Below, one piece after another: positions 44,512-57,003 of a stretch of DNA of 64,000 nucleotides (its first letter is position 1; every line of letters begins with the position of its first letter). The position numbers and the translations under genes are program-made. The stretch is from Cryptomeria japonica (lineage: Eukaryota > Streptophyta > Pinopsida > Cupressales > Cupressaceae): positions 192,221,619 through 192,285,618 of the forward strand of contig NC_081410.1 in NCBI RefSeq assembly GCF_030272615.1, in the 5' to 3' direction. The notes under the pieces are model-generated. The model made no database searches. It was given only the letters and a program-made list of their open reading frames with translations, and was not told the origin of the DNA.

Positions 44512-44568
44512 ATCTTCTAGGTCCTCTGTGTTGTAAGCTTAACCACTTGAGGCAAAGATCCTACACTA

Positions 44569-45780
44569 ATGATGAAGAGGGAAGGTCCAAAGATTAACAG
44601 AGATAACTTTAAAATATGGAAGGACAGAATGAAGATATACATCAGAAGCATGGGTGCTCAACACTAGAGCTATGTTGAGAATGCTTATGTTATCCCTATT
44701 GGTATTCTCACGGATGATCAAAAGAGAGAGATTTGGGAGAATGGGCAAGTCATGGAAGCCCTAATCAGTAGTTTATTTGACATTGAGTTTATTGATGTTC
44801 AGGATAAAGAGAATCCCAAAGAAGTATGGGATGTCCTTGAAAATATCTATGGTGGTGATGAGCATGCGAAACAAGCTAAGGAAGAGAGCCTTAGGGGAAA
44901 GTTTGAAGACATGCAGATGGTTGAAGGAGAGACCATTCAACAATATGGAATAAGAATCCAAACTATTGTTGGAGATATCAAGAGTGCAGGTGGTAAAATG
45001 GAAGATTCCACTATTGTTAGCAAATTTTTGAGATCCTTATTACTGGTCTATGCAATAAGGTTTGCAGCTATTTAGGAGTTGAGGTCAATAGACAAGACTA
45101 AGGTATCCCTAGACTCCATTATTGCAAAGTTGACTACTTATGAGTTAAACAATTTTGATGGTAGTGTTCAAAAGACTGAATTAGCCTTTAGAGCATCAGT
45201 TGCACCATCTAGAAAAGGCAAAGAAGCAAGCACCAACAGTGAACCAAGACAGAGCAAGGAAATGGATGATGAGGAGATCCTGATGAAATTTGAAGCTATG
45301 CTTGCCAAGAGACTTCCTAAGGGAACCGGTAAATACAGAGGTAAACTCCCTTTGAAATGCTTTTCTTGTAACTAGATAGGACACATTGCTGTAAACTATC
45401 CTAATGGTGATAGAAAGGACAAATAAAAAAAGTTCAAGAAGTTCAAAGGAGGAAACCAGAGAAACTGTTTTGTGGCAGTTGATGAAGGTATCACTAATGA
45501 GGAATCAAAAGATGAAGAAAATGAAGACATTGTGTTTGTTGTAGTCAAGGAAGGTGTGTCTGACAAGAAGGCTCTTGTCTCCTGCTTTGATAATCCCAAT
45601 GAGTGGATTATTGACAGTGGCTGCTCTCATCATATGACTAGTGACTGGAGTAAGTTTCTATCCTTGGAAGAGTATGATGGTGGTGTTGTCTATTTTGGTA
45701 ATGATGCACCATGTATGGTCAAAGGCAAAGGGTCTATCTTTCTGAATGGAAATAGTAGTGCTAACAAATGTGTATTGGGT
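44569..45780 (+). pseudogene. F gag and protease
   Basis: One frame from the ATG at 44569 (MMKREGPKINRDNFKIWKDRMKIYI) through the UBN2-type Gag (VWDVLENIYGGDEHAKQAKE; FEDMQMVEGETIQQYGIRIQ), a zinc knuckle CFSCN-stop-IGHIAVNY with the last Cys changed to Tyr, and the protease WIIDSGCSHHMTSDWSKFLS with an intact DSG triad at about 45610. In-frame TAG stops lie at about 44668, 45073, 45373 and 45424; at 45073 element D has Gln in the same context (AIQELRS). A frameshift near 45775 moves the frame for integrase. Confidence 0.9.
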
Positions 45781-48660
45781 AGATGGTCTCAGACACAACC
45801 TTTTGAGTGTTGCCTAGCTGAATGATAGTGGACTCACTCTGCAATTCAAAAATGGAGTGTGCGAAATCAAAGGAAAAAATGGTGAACTGATGGCCACTAG
45901 TAAGCAGACCAAAGGTTATCTATTTCAGCTAAATGCAAATATCAGTACATGTCTTATGGCTAAGTTTGATGATAGTTGGATATGGCATAGGAGACTCTTC
46001 CATGTAAACTTTGATAACATTGTGAAGGCAAGTAAGACCAAGGCAGTTAGAGGATTGCTTGTGTTGAGCAAACCAGAAAATCCTTTGTGTAGAGAGTGTC
46101 AACTGGGGAAAATGTCTTCCTCAACCTTCAAAGGTAAATCTTTTACTGTAGACAATTTACTTGATCTTGTGCATACTAATTTGTGTGGTCCTATGAAAAC
46201 TAGGAGTGTGTAGGGAGATAGGTATTTTATGATTCTAATAGATGATTGCTCAAGAATGATTTGGGTCACATTCCTGAAGGACAAATATGAAGCTTTTGGA
46301 AAGTTCAAATCCTTCAGAGCACTGGTTGAAAAGGAAAGGGTAGGAGAATCAAATTCCTTAGAACTAATCAAGGAGGGGAATTCACTTCCGGTGAATTCAA
46401 CAAATATTGTAAAAAGAATGGCATCAAGAGGCAACTGTCTACCCCTTGAACTCCACAACAGAATGGCTTAGTAGAGAGGAACAACTAGACTGTGGTTGAA
46501 GTGGCTAGAACTATGTTGATCCAAGGAAAATTTTCTCACACCTTTTGGAGAGAAGCGGTAAGCACTGTAGTCTACACAATGAACCGGGTACTCATCAAGA
46601 AAGGTAAGGATAAGACTCCATATGAGTACTGGACCAGTAAGACACTAGTGGTAAGATACTTTAGAGTGTTTGGTAGCAAATGTTATATCAAGAGGAGTGA
46701 ACATCAGAGCAAGTTTGATGCAAAATGTGATGAGGGAATATTCCTAAGATATTCCACCAAGAGTAAAGCTCTCAAATGTTTCAACAATAGAACTTAGAGA
46801 ATTGTTGAAAGAATCAATGTTAGGGTTGATGAAAACTCTAAGAAACCTGAGGAAACCAGTAGTGAGCAAGTAGGAGATGAACTGGTAGTAACCTTCTAGG
46901 AACCAGTTGCAAATCAGCCCAGTACCAGTAACTGTGCTCCTACACCGGTTGATGATGATGCTGATGAAGATGAAGATGAAGAAGAAAAGCAAGAGAAAGT
47001 TGTTAAGAACATACCTAGGTATGTCAAACTCAATCATGATCCAAAGCAAATCATAGGAGACAAGGATGCATGAATCCTTACAAGAAGAAAGGTCAAAGAA
47101 AACTCATGCATGATCTCTGAATTTGAGCCTAAATCATTCAAAGAGGCACATAAAGATCAAGTTTGGATCAAGGCAATGGAAGAAGAACTTGATCAGATAG
47201 AAAATAATGGTACATGGTCCTTGGTACCCAGACTGGAGCACAAAAATGTCATTGGTACCAAATGGGTTTTAAGAAATAAGCTGAATGAAGATGGCATAGT
47301 GATAAGAAACAAAGCCAGACTAGTGTGTAAAGGGTATGCCCAAGAAGAAGGAGAAGACTATGGAGAAACCTTTGCTCCAATAGCCAAATTGGAAGGAGTT
47401 TGTATGCTTCTTGCATATGCAGCTTTTAAAGGATTCAAGGTATACCAAACGAATGTAAAATCTGCATTTTTAAATGGAATACTTGAAGAGGAGGTGTATA
47501 TAGAGAAAACACATGGGTTTTCCCTATCAGAAGATAGTGACATGGTGTGTAGGCTACATAAAGCCTTATATGGACTGAAGCAGGCACCAAGGGCATGGTA
47601 TGAATGCTTGCATTCCCATCTTGTGAAGATTGGATTTGAAAGAACAAGTGAAGATAGCAATATCTACTTGAAATAAGAAGGAGATCAGGTTCTGATCTGT
47701 GAAGTATTTGTTGATGACATAATCTTTGGTGGAGATGATAGGATGAGTCATGACTTTGTAGATGAGATGAAGAAGGAATTTGAAATGTCACTCATAGGGG
47801 AGATTAAGTTCTTCATTGGACTGCAGATTCAACAAATGAAAGATGGAATCTTTATTACTCAGTCCAAGTATGTTAAAGAGGTGTTGAAGACCTTTGGCAT
47901 AGAAGACAACAAATCGGTTGGTACACCAAGGGTGACCGGTTGTAAATTATTAAAAGAGGATGACTTAGTGGTGGTAAATGAGAAGGAATAGCAATCAAAG
48001 ATTGGTAAGTTACATTATGTAGTGCATAGTAGATTGGACATTGCACATGCAGTGGGCATTACCGCTCGGTTCCAGAAAAGCCCAAGAGAATCCCACCTGG
48101 TAGTAGTCAAGCAGATTCTTAGATATCTGAAGGGGACTATAGAGTATGGATTGCAGTATCCATACAGCAATGACTTCAGTCGCAAAGTGTTTACCGATGC
48201 TGATTGGGCTGGTAATGTGGATGACCGGAAGAGCACAACCGATGGTGCATTCTTTCTCGATGGAAGACTAGTCTCATGGATGAGTAAAAAGCAGATTTGT
48301 ATCTCTCAGTCTACAGTAGAAGCGAAGTATGTTGCAGCTTTTATGAACTGCACCTAGACTATTTGGATGAAGCATGTGTTGAATGGCTTCAAAGTTCCTT
48401 TATCTGAACCAGTAAGTATATTCTGTGATAATACAAGTGCAATTAACATTTCCAGGAATCCGGTTTTGCATGCTAGAACCAAGAACTTTGAGCTCAAGTA
48501 TCATTTCTTGAGGGAGAAGTTTCAGAACAAAGAGGTTGTATTGGAACATGTTTCTAGTAAGGAGCAGTTAGTAGACATATTCACCAAGCCTCTACCAAAG
48601 GCTACCTTTACCTATTTGAGAGGTGAATTAAGGGTACTGCCCCTTCAAGAGATGAACTAA
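45781..48660 (+). pseudogene. F pol: integrase, reverse transcriptase, RNase H
   Basis: GAG-pre-integrase WIWHRRLFHVNFDNIVKASK (about 45980), integrase HTNLCGPMKT (about 46170) where the first catalytic Asp is Asn, GDRYFMILIDDCSRM, then a second frameshift near 46330 returning to the gag frame. The third catalytic Glu is in GLVERNN (about 46465). From there one frame runs to 48660: acidic linker, RT ([29 protein letters not shown] with the first Asp changed to Asn; [24 protein letters not shown]) and RNase H (FTDADWAGNVDDRKS; EAKYVAA; FCDNTSAINISRN; DIFTKPLPKATFTYLRGE). Stops include TAG at about 46211, 46483, 46795, 46897 and 48355. Confidence 0.92.
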
Positions 48661-48862
48661 AGGTATGTGCTCCACATTAGTTAGGTATTGCAGTGTCAAA
48701 TCTTTTTAGGATTGATGTGTCAAAGGATGCTACTCCTCAGGGGGAGTAGCATAGTGGAATAGGAAAGCTTGTGCCTCCACTTTGGCATTGTTGTCAAAGG
48801 GGGAGAAGATGTGAAATGGAGAGATATCTTTATATATTTCCATCAATGCCAAAGGGGGAGAT
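48661..48862 (+). promoter_or_regulatory. F 3' noncoding region with three purine tracts and PPT
   Basis: CTACTCCTCAGGGGGAGTAG (48730-48749) is itself a hairpin. The second tract is CAAAGGGGGAGAAG (about 48795). The PPT CCAAAGGGGGAGAT is at 48849-48862. CTTTGGCATTG (48780-48790) and CAATGCCAAAG (48844-48854) form a perfect 11-bp stem with a 53-nt loop holding the second tract. Confidence 0.87.
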
Positions 48863-49647
48863 TGTTGGCATATGTGCAAGAATATGATGACATGATGATA
48901 TTGTATGTTGTCATTGATGTCAATATGCTGAGAAGTGAACTGGTATATTCAAGTTGAGCAACTGGCAAAGAGAACTGGTATGATGTTGTAAACCGGTATA
49001 TGTACAAAAAGTGAAATAGTATGTTGAAATGTGAACCGGTACATGGAATGTGTTATGACTACCAGTTGGTAGTCTTAGCTTCAAGGTTTTTGGTTGAAGT
49101 GTCCAAGCCTATGTGATTCAACTGATGATATCGTGTGATGAGTTAGCATTATAATGATGAACAAATTATGTTGCCACGTCAACCTTATGCATGTGAAGCA
49201 TATTGCATGAAGGTGATTGCTCCTATCTGCCTCAAGAATGTGTGAAGTCTCTATAAACGGTGGAGAATGCGTGATGGGTTATCGCCTCCATGAAGCGATG
49301 AAGAATGAATGATGGAGAATGTCTTGAGATTTCTTCAAGATTGTTTCATTCTATGCAATGTGATTGAATAGTCAAGATTGGACCGATTGTTTTGATAACC
49401 TAGATGTTTAGGGTTTAGGGTTTATGCTGCCAACCTATTTGTGTTCTATAAGGTCGATGTTATGTTTCATGTTGAAGTTGTTGTCAAATGTTGTGTGTGT
49501 ATCTAAGTGCAGAGATACATGATTCCTACCATACCAGTTGAGAGGATTGATACCTGCATAGTGTGTGTGCAGAAGGAAGGAACTAAAGCGGATCTGCATT
49601 GGCATTGAGTACTATTACCAGATCATTGTGATACCTGTTGATCTCTA
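48863..49647 (+). repeat. F 3' LTR, first part
   Basis: TGTTGGCATATGTGCAAG, homologous to 42998 onward but with one copy of the 35-bp unit. It runs to the TSD CTCTA (49643-49647), where G is inserted. Confidence 0.93.
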
Positions 49648-50693
49648 TGTTAGGTCCCAGAGACAAATAAGAGGGGGGGAGAATCAGTTGTGAAATAAAT
49701 TCAAACCAAAAACAACTTAACAAACTTTAATGCATAATACCAGTAAACCAGTCTTTCATACCAGTAGACAATTTTATCAGTTAATTGTAATACCGGTAAA
49801 GATTAATGCATGAAACAAAAGGAGAAAGTCATCCACAACACATAACACCAATATTTGTACGTGGAAACCCTATAAGGGGAAAAACCATACTAGGAAACCT
49901 TACCCACAATCAGATGATACTACTGCAGATAGTAAGTGTATACAAATGCGGTCTGCACATGCAGAAAGGCCAAGCGCCTAGAGCTGATTGCTCAATCACA
50001 AATGGGAGTCACACAGACTACAATTGGATGATTAAATCCAATATGAATGTACTGCACAAAATAACATCTTTCTATGTTGGATTTAGTACTAGTGTAGCTC
50101 TGATTGTCTTCACAAAAACCCTCCTTCAATCTTCAAATAATGTCTGCGTGTATAGCTCTACTTATTCTCGCATATACCTTCACATAATCCTTTTCACACA
50201 TTCCACACTTGATCTTACAAATAAGATCTTACTTTTATATCATAACCTAAGACCAATATTAGTAGGTCGGCTCTAAAGGATATTACAATAAAATCAATTT
50301 ACAAAAAACAATGTTCGATGCATGATGTTGGCTCAATGCATTTACAACAATAATAAAATCATCTCCATGACATGTCGTGCTGATCTGAAAAAGATAAACC
50401 TGCTAGTGCTTAACCTGGACCTATTTTCTAGTAATAGAAAATATGCAAACTCGAACAAACCAATGAACAAATCTTCAAGACAAGGTATCAAACGATGTCT
50501 TCGACATAACCATGTGTTTTCCATTCCATTCCATGTGTCGGTGATCATTATATCCTATCGGTGTACTAGATACTAGTGACTGTGCATAAGTCACTTAACT
50601 AGCAGTGAATGTTGCTGATTCTCCAAAGTACCAGAGTTGATAAGTGTTAGTAGGTGTTGGCATCAATGACAAAACCATACCAAAATACCAACA
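49648..50693 (-). repeat. G 3' LTR (left on plus strand), 1046 bp
   Basis: TGTTAGGTCCCAGAGAC ... AATACCAACA. It contains the block GTGGAAACCCTATAAGGGG (about 49860). An ORF of 156 codons at 49806-50276, repeated in the other LTR at 55431-55901, has no known domain and is probably incidental. Confidence 0.94.
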
Positions 50694-51069
50694 ATCTCCC
50701 CCTTTGGCATTGATGGCAACACAAGATGGAAAAACCATCAAAGTGCCAAAACAGAAATGCCAAATACCAAAAGCCAACAATCTAAAAAGATCATAGCCAG
50801 AAATCAAAATTCAAATATAACATTTTCTCTCCAAAGTAACAATCTCTCCCTCTAAGAGTGATATGAATTTTTCTTGTGCTTTTCCATATACCAATCTCTC
50901 CCCCTTTGACATCAAATGCCAAAGCAATATTAAAGCCATTTTCAGATTCAAAATACCAATCAATTTACTATACCAACTACTCCCCCTGAGAAGTAGCTTC
51001 CTCATCAAAGCCGGAGTAAAAGATTTCTTTGTTAATTCAGTCGGTTGATGACAAACATCAACTATCTAA
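50694..51069 (-). promoter_or_regulatory. G 3' noncoding region with PPT and extra tracts
   Basis: PPT complement ATCTCCCCCTTTGG at 50694-50707. More tracts lie at about 50889 (CTCCCCCTTTGACATC) and 50981 (ACTCCCCCTGAGAAGTAG). CTTTGGCATTG (50702-50712) pairs with AAATGCCAAAG (50914-50924), 10 of 11. Confidence 0.83.
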
Positions 51070-54000
51070 GTCTCTACTGGTGGGGTTATGACCCCAAGTT
51101 GATCTCTTAGATATTCAAAGGTTTCCTTAGGCAAAGGCTTAGTAAATATATCTACAATCTACTCTTTAGTATTCACATAAACCAGTTTTACTTCTTTTGC
51201 TTCAACATTCTCTTTTAGAAAATTCAATTTGATAGAAACATGTTTAGTTTTAGAATGTAGTACTGGATTCTTAAATATATCAATTGCTGCAGTGTTATCA
51301 CAATAGATAGTTATAGGTTCTTTGCATTTTACTATTATGTCCTTCAACATTTGTTTAAGCCATAATACATGTGTACAGTTAGTTGTTGCTACAACATATT
51401 CTGATTTTGCTATTGATAAAGATGTGCAACTTTGTTTCTTACTCAACCAAGAAATTAATCTACTTCCAAGAAAAAATGCTCGGCCAGTGGTGATTTTTCT
51501 ATCATCTACATCTCCTGCCCAATTTGCATCTGTGTATTCACATAATTCAAAGTTTTCATCTCTAGGATACCATAATCCAAGATTTGTAGTGCCTTGTAAG
51601 TATCGGAAAATCCTTTTTACTACTGATTCATGATTTTCTCTAGGATTACTTTGAAATCTTGAAACAATATATACTACATTCATAATATCAGGTCTTGTTT
51701 GTGTTAAATACAGTAAACCTCCTATCATAGATTTGTACCTGGTTGGATTAACAGGTGTAGATTCATCCCTTAGTGATAATTTGTCATTTGTAGTCATAGG
51801 TGTGCTTACTGGTTTGGAGTTCTCCATCCCAAATTTCTTTAGTAGTTCCTTTAAGTACTTGGATTGACTCAAGAATATACCTTTGTCAGTCTGTGAAATC
51901 TGCAATCCTGAAAAGAATTTTACTTCTCCAAACATAGACATTTCAAATTCTTGTTGCATTTTAATAGAAAAATCTTTACATAATCCATCTTCTCCTCCAA
52001 AGATTATATCATCAACAAAAACTTCTATAACCAAGATGTCATCATTAGTCACTTTATAGTATAGATTGTTGTTAGCATTACCTTTAGAAAACTCAATCTT
52101 CAAAACATACTTATCTAATCTTGCATACCAAGCTCTTGGAGCTTGCTTCAACCCATACAAAGCTTTCCTTAACCTGCAAACCATATCTTTGTCTTTTGTC
52201 CAAGAAAATCCATCAGGTTGTTCAATGTAAACTTCTTCTTCAAGATCTCCATTCATAAATGCACATTTGACATCCATTTGACATACTTTGTAGTTCTTAT
52301 GTGCTGCAAACACCAAGAATAATCTAACTGCCTCAATTCTAGCTACCGATGCAAAGGTTTCATTATAATCAATTCCTTCTTTATGAGAATATCCCTTACA
52401 CACTAGTCTTGCTTTATTTCTGATTACTTTTCCATCTTCATTAAGTTTGTTTCTGAATACCCATTTAGTTCCAATTACATTTTTATCTTTAGGCCGGGGA
52501 GCTAATGTCCATGTGTTATTCTTCTCAGTTTGTTCTAATTCATCTTCCATAGCTTTAATCCAGTGTTTATCCTCATATGCTTCATTAACTGATGCTAGTT
52601 CAATTTGAGAAATAAGACATACCTCTTCATTTTCCAATCTTCTTCTTGTCATAACTCCTTGATATTTGTTCCTTATCTGATCTTCAGAGTGGTTCAATCT
52701 TACATATCGGGGTGTCTTTGTTTGTTGTTGTTCCTCAGTTACAGTGGAATTTTCAGATGATACCAGTGTAACTGGATCTTCATTCTAGACCGATGGATTT
52801 AATGTAGATTCATCTGTCAGAATCTCTGTTATTGGTTCAGAGTCTATATACCTTGAAGTTCCTCTAAATTGTTCATCAATTTTTACATTTGTACTCTCAA
52901 CAATTTTCTGCAATCTTTTGTTAAAACATCTATATGCCTTGCTCTTAGATGAATAACCAAGAAATATTCCTTCATCACTTCTAGGATCAAATTTGTCAAT
53001 ATACTCATCTCTTCTAATATATAATTTACTTCCAAATATTCTGAAATATTTAAGAGTAGGAGTAATACCAAACCATAGTTCATGAGGGGTCTTACCAGTT
53101 TCACCTTTGATGTGAACTTTGTTGAATGTATAGACCGTTGTGCTTACTGCCTCTCTCCAATATACATGTGGTAGATTTTCTTCTGATAACATACTTCTTG
53201 CTGCATCCAAGATAGTTCTATTTTTCCTTTCTACAACTTCATTTTGCTGTGGTGTCCAGGGTGCTAATAACTATCTTCTAATTCCATTCACTTCACAAAA
53301 TGTATTAAATTCCTTAGATGTGAATTCTCCTCCTTGATCTGATCTTAGACATTTGATTTTCTTACCAGTTTCATTTTCTACCATTGCTTTGAATAATTTG
53401 AATTTCCTAAGTGCTTATGATTTTTCTCTGAGAAAAGTAACCCAACACATTCAAGAATAGTCATCAATGATTAGCATGAAATATCTATCACCTTGTAAAC
53501 TTTAAGTTCTAGCTAGACCACATAAATCAGTATGAATTAAGTCAAGAGCATTATTGGATTTTTCTGGAATACTTTTGAAAGTAGCTCTAACTTGTTTACC
53601 AAATTGACATTCCTTACATACTAGATTGTGAGGTTTGACAATCTTAGGTAAATCTCTAACTGCCTTAGTAGTATTGATCTTCACAATGCAATTGAAATTT
53701 ACATGACAAAGTCTCTTATGCCACAGCCAACTTTCATCAATATGTGCAATCAAGCATGTCTTTTCATTGTTATTTAAATGAAAGATATTACCTCTAGTCT
53801 GATTACCGGTTGCAATTTCCAAACTAGTTCTGTTCATGATTTTGCATTTTCCATTTTTGAATTGTAACTAAAATCCTTTTTCAACTAATTGACCAACACT
53901 CAAAAGATTATGCTTTAAACCTTCAACATAGTAAACATTATCAGTATTGTGCTTTCCATCAAGAGATATTGTACCTATTCCTTTATTGAACAAGCTTTAT

Positions 54001-54100
54001 CATCTCCAAATCTGACTAGATCTCCATTATATTCCTGAAAACTCAAGAATTTACCTTTATCACCAATCATATGATGTGAGCATCCAGAATCAATTATCTA
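51070..54100 (-). pseudogene. G pol: protease, integrase, reverse transcriptase, RNase H
   Basis: Protease IIDSGCSHHMIGDKGKF (about 54095-54045), frameshift, GAG-pre-integrase WLWHKRLCHVNFNCIVKI (about 53725-53670), integrase IHTDLCGLART (first Asp), CLRSDQGGEFTSKEF (second Asp, about 53340), PQQNEVVERKNRT (Glu), DEGIFLGYSSKSKAYRC. From 52697 it is open for 512 codons: linker, RT ([55 protein letters not shown] at about 52015) and RNase H ([38 protein letters not shown]). A TAG at 51159 interrupts just before VDIFTKPLPKETFEYLRD. In-frame TAGs lie in integrase near 53410 and 53460. Confidence 0.93.
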
Positions 54101-54163
54101 TTCATCCTTAACTTCAATTTTATCTGCCAAGACCTACTCTATCGGTTGAATAGTAGGTTCTAG

Positions 54164-55216
54164 TTAATCTTTAGTTATAGCAACAAAGACCCATCCATTG
54201 TCTGTTGGATCCTCATCAGAATCATCAGTGACTCCTTCATCAACAAGATAACAAGATTTATCTTTATTCTTCTTAAATCTGTATCTCTGATATTCAAGGT
54301 TAGGCTTGTATGTTCTTCTAGCTTCTTCTCTTAGTCTAGCATGTCTATTAGGGCATCTAGAAGCCATATGACCAATTTTATTATAGTTAAAATATTTAAA
54401 GGGTGCTTTACCTTCATACTTACTTCCAATTGGACCTTTAGGCATTTTTCTTACAAATAGTGCTTCAAGTTATTCAAGTTCTTCATTTTCTCTCCTTCTT
54501 TCTTCAAGTTCTCTTGCATAAAAGGCTTTCCAATCAGACTTGTCAAATGATGGTGTAGATGATGTTGATGCTTTAAAGGCTAAATCTGTCTTTATAGTAG
54601 CAACAGGACCAAATTCCTCAATCTCAAAGGCTAAAAGTTTTCCAATCAATGTATCCCTAGTTACTGATGTATTAGGCATTGTTCTTAATTCATTTATAGC
54701 AGTAACTTTCATTTTGTATGCTGGTGGTAATCCTCTTAAGACTTTTGAGACAATTTCATCTTCACTTAAGGCTCCTCCACAACATTTAATACCCAAAACA
54801 ATTTCATTTACTCTTTCCATAAAAGCAGAAATTCTTTCATCTTCTTCCATTTTTAGATTTTCATACCTGACCCGAAAGCTCTCAAGTTTTGCAATTTTGA
54901 CTATGGAATATCCTTCATTCAATGTTTTCAAATGATCCCAAATAGCTTTATCAGTAGACCTATCTAATAATCCCATGATTTGCTGATCTGACAATGCGCT
55001 CAAGAGTGCTTATCTTGCTTTGCAATCATTTTCCTCATCTTTAGCTAAGGTAGGTGGATTAGGCTGACCTTGAGTGGGAGCACTATAACCATTCTTTGTA
55101 ACTTCCCAGATGTCCTTACCAATGCAATTTAGATGTGTCTCCATTGTGATCTTCCATATCCCATAGCTGGTTCCATCAAGTTTGAGACTGTCCTTCCTAA
55201 AATAGTTAGTAGACAT
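54164..55216 (-). pseudogene. G gag: UBN2-type capsid region and damaged zinc knuckle
   Basis: Frame from the ATG at 55216 (MSTNYFRKDSLKLDGTSYGIWKITMETHL) to 54164, about 350 codons, with TAGs near 55010 and 54470 only. Gag motifs: IWDHLKTLNEGYSIVKIAKLESFRV, MERVNEIVLGIK, LRGLPPAYKMKVTAINELR. The knuckle reads YFNYNKIGHMASRC: the first two Cys ligands are Tyr (both G to A on the coding strand), so zinc binding is lost. Protease follows in another frame. Confidence 0.9.
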
Positions 55217-55259
55217 TGGATCTCCTCAAGCTGTTACACTTCTGCAAAAAGAGGATTAG

Positions 55260-55271
55260 GCTCTGATACCA
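55260..55271 (-). promoter_or_regulatory. G primer binding site (initiator Met tRNA)
   Basis: The minus strand reads TGGTATCAGAGC, two bases inside the LTR end. Confidence 0.95.
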
Positions 55272-55273
55272 AT

Positions 55274-56317
55274 TGTTAGGTCCCAGAGATAATTGAGAGG
55301 GGGGGGGAATCAGTTGTCAAATAAATTCAAACCAAAAACAACTTAACAAACTTTAATGCATAATACCAATAAACTAGTCTTTCATACCGGTAGACAGTTT
55401 TATCAATTAATTGTATATCAATAAAGATTAATGCATGAAACAAAAGGACAAAGTCATCCACAACACATAACACCAATATTTGTATGTGGAAACCCTGTAA
55501 GGGGAAAAACCATACTAGGAAACCTTACCCACAATCAGATGATACTACTGCAGATAGTAAGTGTATACAAATGGGGTCTGCACATGCAGAAATGCCAAGC
55601 ACCTAGAGCTCATTGCTCAATCACAAATGGGAGTCACACTGACTACAATTGGATGATTAAATCCAATATGAATGTACTACACAAAATAACATCTTTCTAT
55701 GTTGGATTCAGTACTGGTGTAGCTCTGATTGTCTTCACAAAAACCCTCCTTCAATCTTCAAATAATGTCTGCATGTATAGCTCTTCTTATTATCGCATAT
55801 ACCTTCACATAATCCTTTTCACACATTCCACACTTGATCTTACAAATAAGATCTTACATTTATATCATAACCTAAGACCAATTTTAGTAGGTCGGCTCTA
55901 AGGGATATTACAATAAAATCAATTTACAAAAACAATGTCTAATGCATGATGTCGGAAAAATGCATTTACAACAATAATAAAATCATCTCCATGACATGTT
56001 GTGCTGATCTGGAAAAGATAAACCTGTCAGTGCTTAACCTGGACCTATTTGCCGATAATAGCAAATATGCAAACTCAAACAAACCAATGAACAAATCTTC
56101 AAGACAAGGTGTCAAATGATGTCTTCGACATAACCATTTGTTTTCCATTCCATTGCAAGTGTCGGTGATCATTATATCCTGTCGATGTACCAAACACTGG
56201 TGATTGTGCATAAGTCACTTGCCTAGCAGTGAATGTTGCTGATTCTCCAAAGTGCCAGAGTTGATAAGTGTTAGTAGGTGTTGATATCAATGACAAAACC
56301 ATACCAGAATACCAACA
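55274..56317 (-). repeat. G 5' LTR (right on plus strand), 1044 bp
   Basis: TGTTAGGTCCCAGAGAT ... AATACCAACA, aligned end to end with 49648-50693 with few differences. Confidence 0.94.
55288..55318 (-). promoter_or_regulatory. U5-end stem-loop, right LTR of G
   Basis: GATAATTG (55288-55295) faces CAGTTGTC (55311-55318). Six of eight positions pair, and both misfits are explained by C to T in an ancestral GACAACTG. The left LTR keeps GACAA at 49662. The loop has nine G on the plus strand. Confidence 0.5.
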
Positions 56318-57003
56318 CTCTAATCACTTCAACAGTTGGAAAATCCCTTAATAGGGTAGCTTTAACCAGCTTGCTGTAAATCCTTTAACAGGGTGACTCA
56401 AAGCCATTGAGTTCAAAAAATCGTCTAACAAGGTAACCTCTAACAATGTTTAACCCTTAACCAGGTATTCTAGCCATCCCTTAATCGGGTGATCCCTAAC
56501 AGGATCGGTTCCTAATAGAACCTGTTGTAATAGTCTTTAACCAGACTTGGCTCCTAACAAAGCAGACTTCTAAAGAGTGCAAGAACAGCTTGTGGGTATT
56601 CATCCCCACTATGGTTTTTCCCAATTGGGTTTCCATGTGAAAAAATTTGTGCATCATGTGTAATGCCTCTTTCATGTGATGTTTTGTTATTTCCTGTTTA
56701 GTGGTGAATCATGGTGATCTAGTAAATCATTGTATTTCTGATGATAGATTATCTGTTTATGCATAAGGATAAAGTGGTAATGAGGGAGTAGGTTGTATGG
56801 AAAGTTAAGTGTTGTCGGTTCATGTCTTTCATAGTTGTATTCTATTTAACTGGTTGTAATCTTGTTCAGACCGGTGTTAGTGATTTCCAGTCAAGTTCAC
56901 TATTTGTAGTCAAACTGGTTGAGGAAAAGTTTTTGTGTCTGTACTGATTCACCCTCACTTCTCAGTACCAGTTTGGTACTCATCATTCATCATTAAGTTA
57001 TCA
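56318..57003 (+). repeat. F 3' LTR, second part (after TSD CTCTA)
   Basis: Resumes CTCTAATCACTTCAACAG, matching 43813 onward, through the CCTTAACAGGG units and the TTTTTCCCAATTGGG block to GTTATCA at 57003. Confidence 0.92.
56941..56968 (+). promoter_or_regulatory. U5-end stem-loop, right LTR of F
   Basis: GTACTG (56941-56946) and CAGTAC (56963-56968) form a perfect 6-bp stem. The loop is C-rich but interrupted (ATTCACCCTCACTTCT). Confidence 0.58.

Larger units (their letters stand above)
49648..56317 (-). mobile_element. Element G: full-length Ty1/copia retrotransposon, best preserved in the window
   Basis: 6670 bp, exact TSD CTCTA (49643-49647, 56318-56322), LTRs of 1046 and 1044 bp that look about 95% identical by eye, PBS, gag (one frame), pol (largely one frame) and PPT. 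It is the innermost layer of stack II and the youngest by context. RT-RNase H is open for 512 codons and the integrase DDE residues are kept, but gag and protease carry stops and a frameshift. Confidence 0.95.
42998..57003 (+). mobile_element. Element F: full-length Ty1/copia retrotransposon, 3' LTR interrupted by G
   Basis: LTR (42998-44497), Met-tRNA PBS, gag-pol (44569-48660), PPT and 3' LTR (48863-49647 plus 56323-57003). TSD GGGAC on the left, AGGAC on the right (4 of 5, G to A). Without G the element is about 7.3 kb. Both LTRs begin TGTTGGCATATGTGCAAG. Confidence 0.93.

Noticed and set aside
49806-50276. 156-codon ORF present in both G LTRs (also 55431-55901)
   Set aside because: It lies wholly inside the LTRs, has no recognisable domain, and its duplication is explained by the LTR pair. 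Its codon content looks random.
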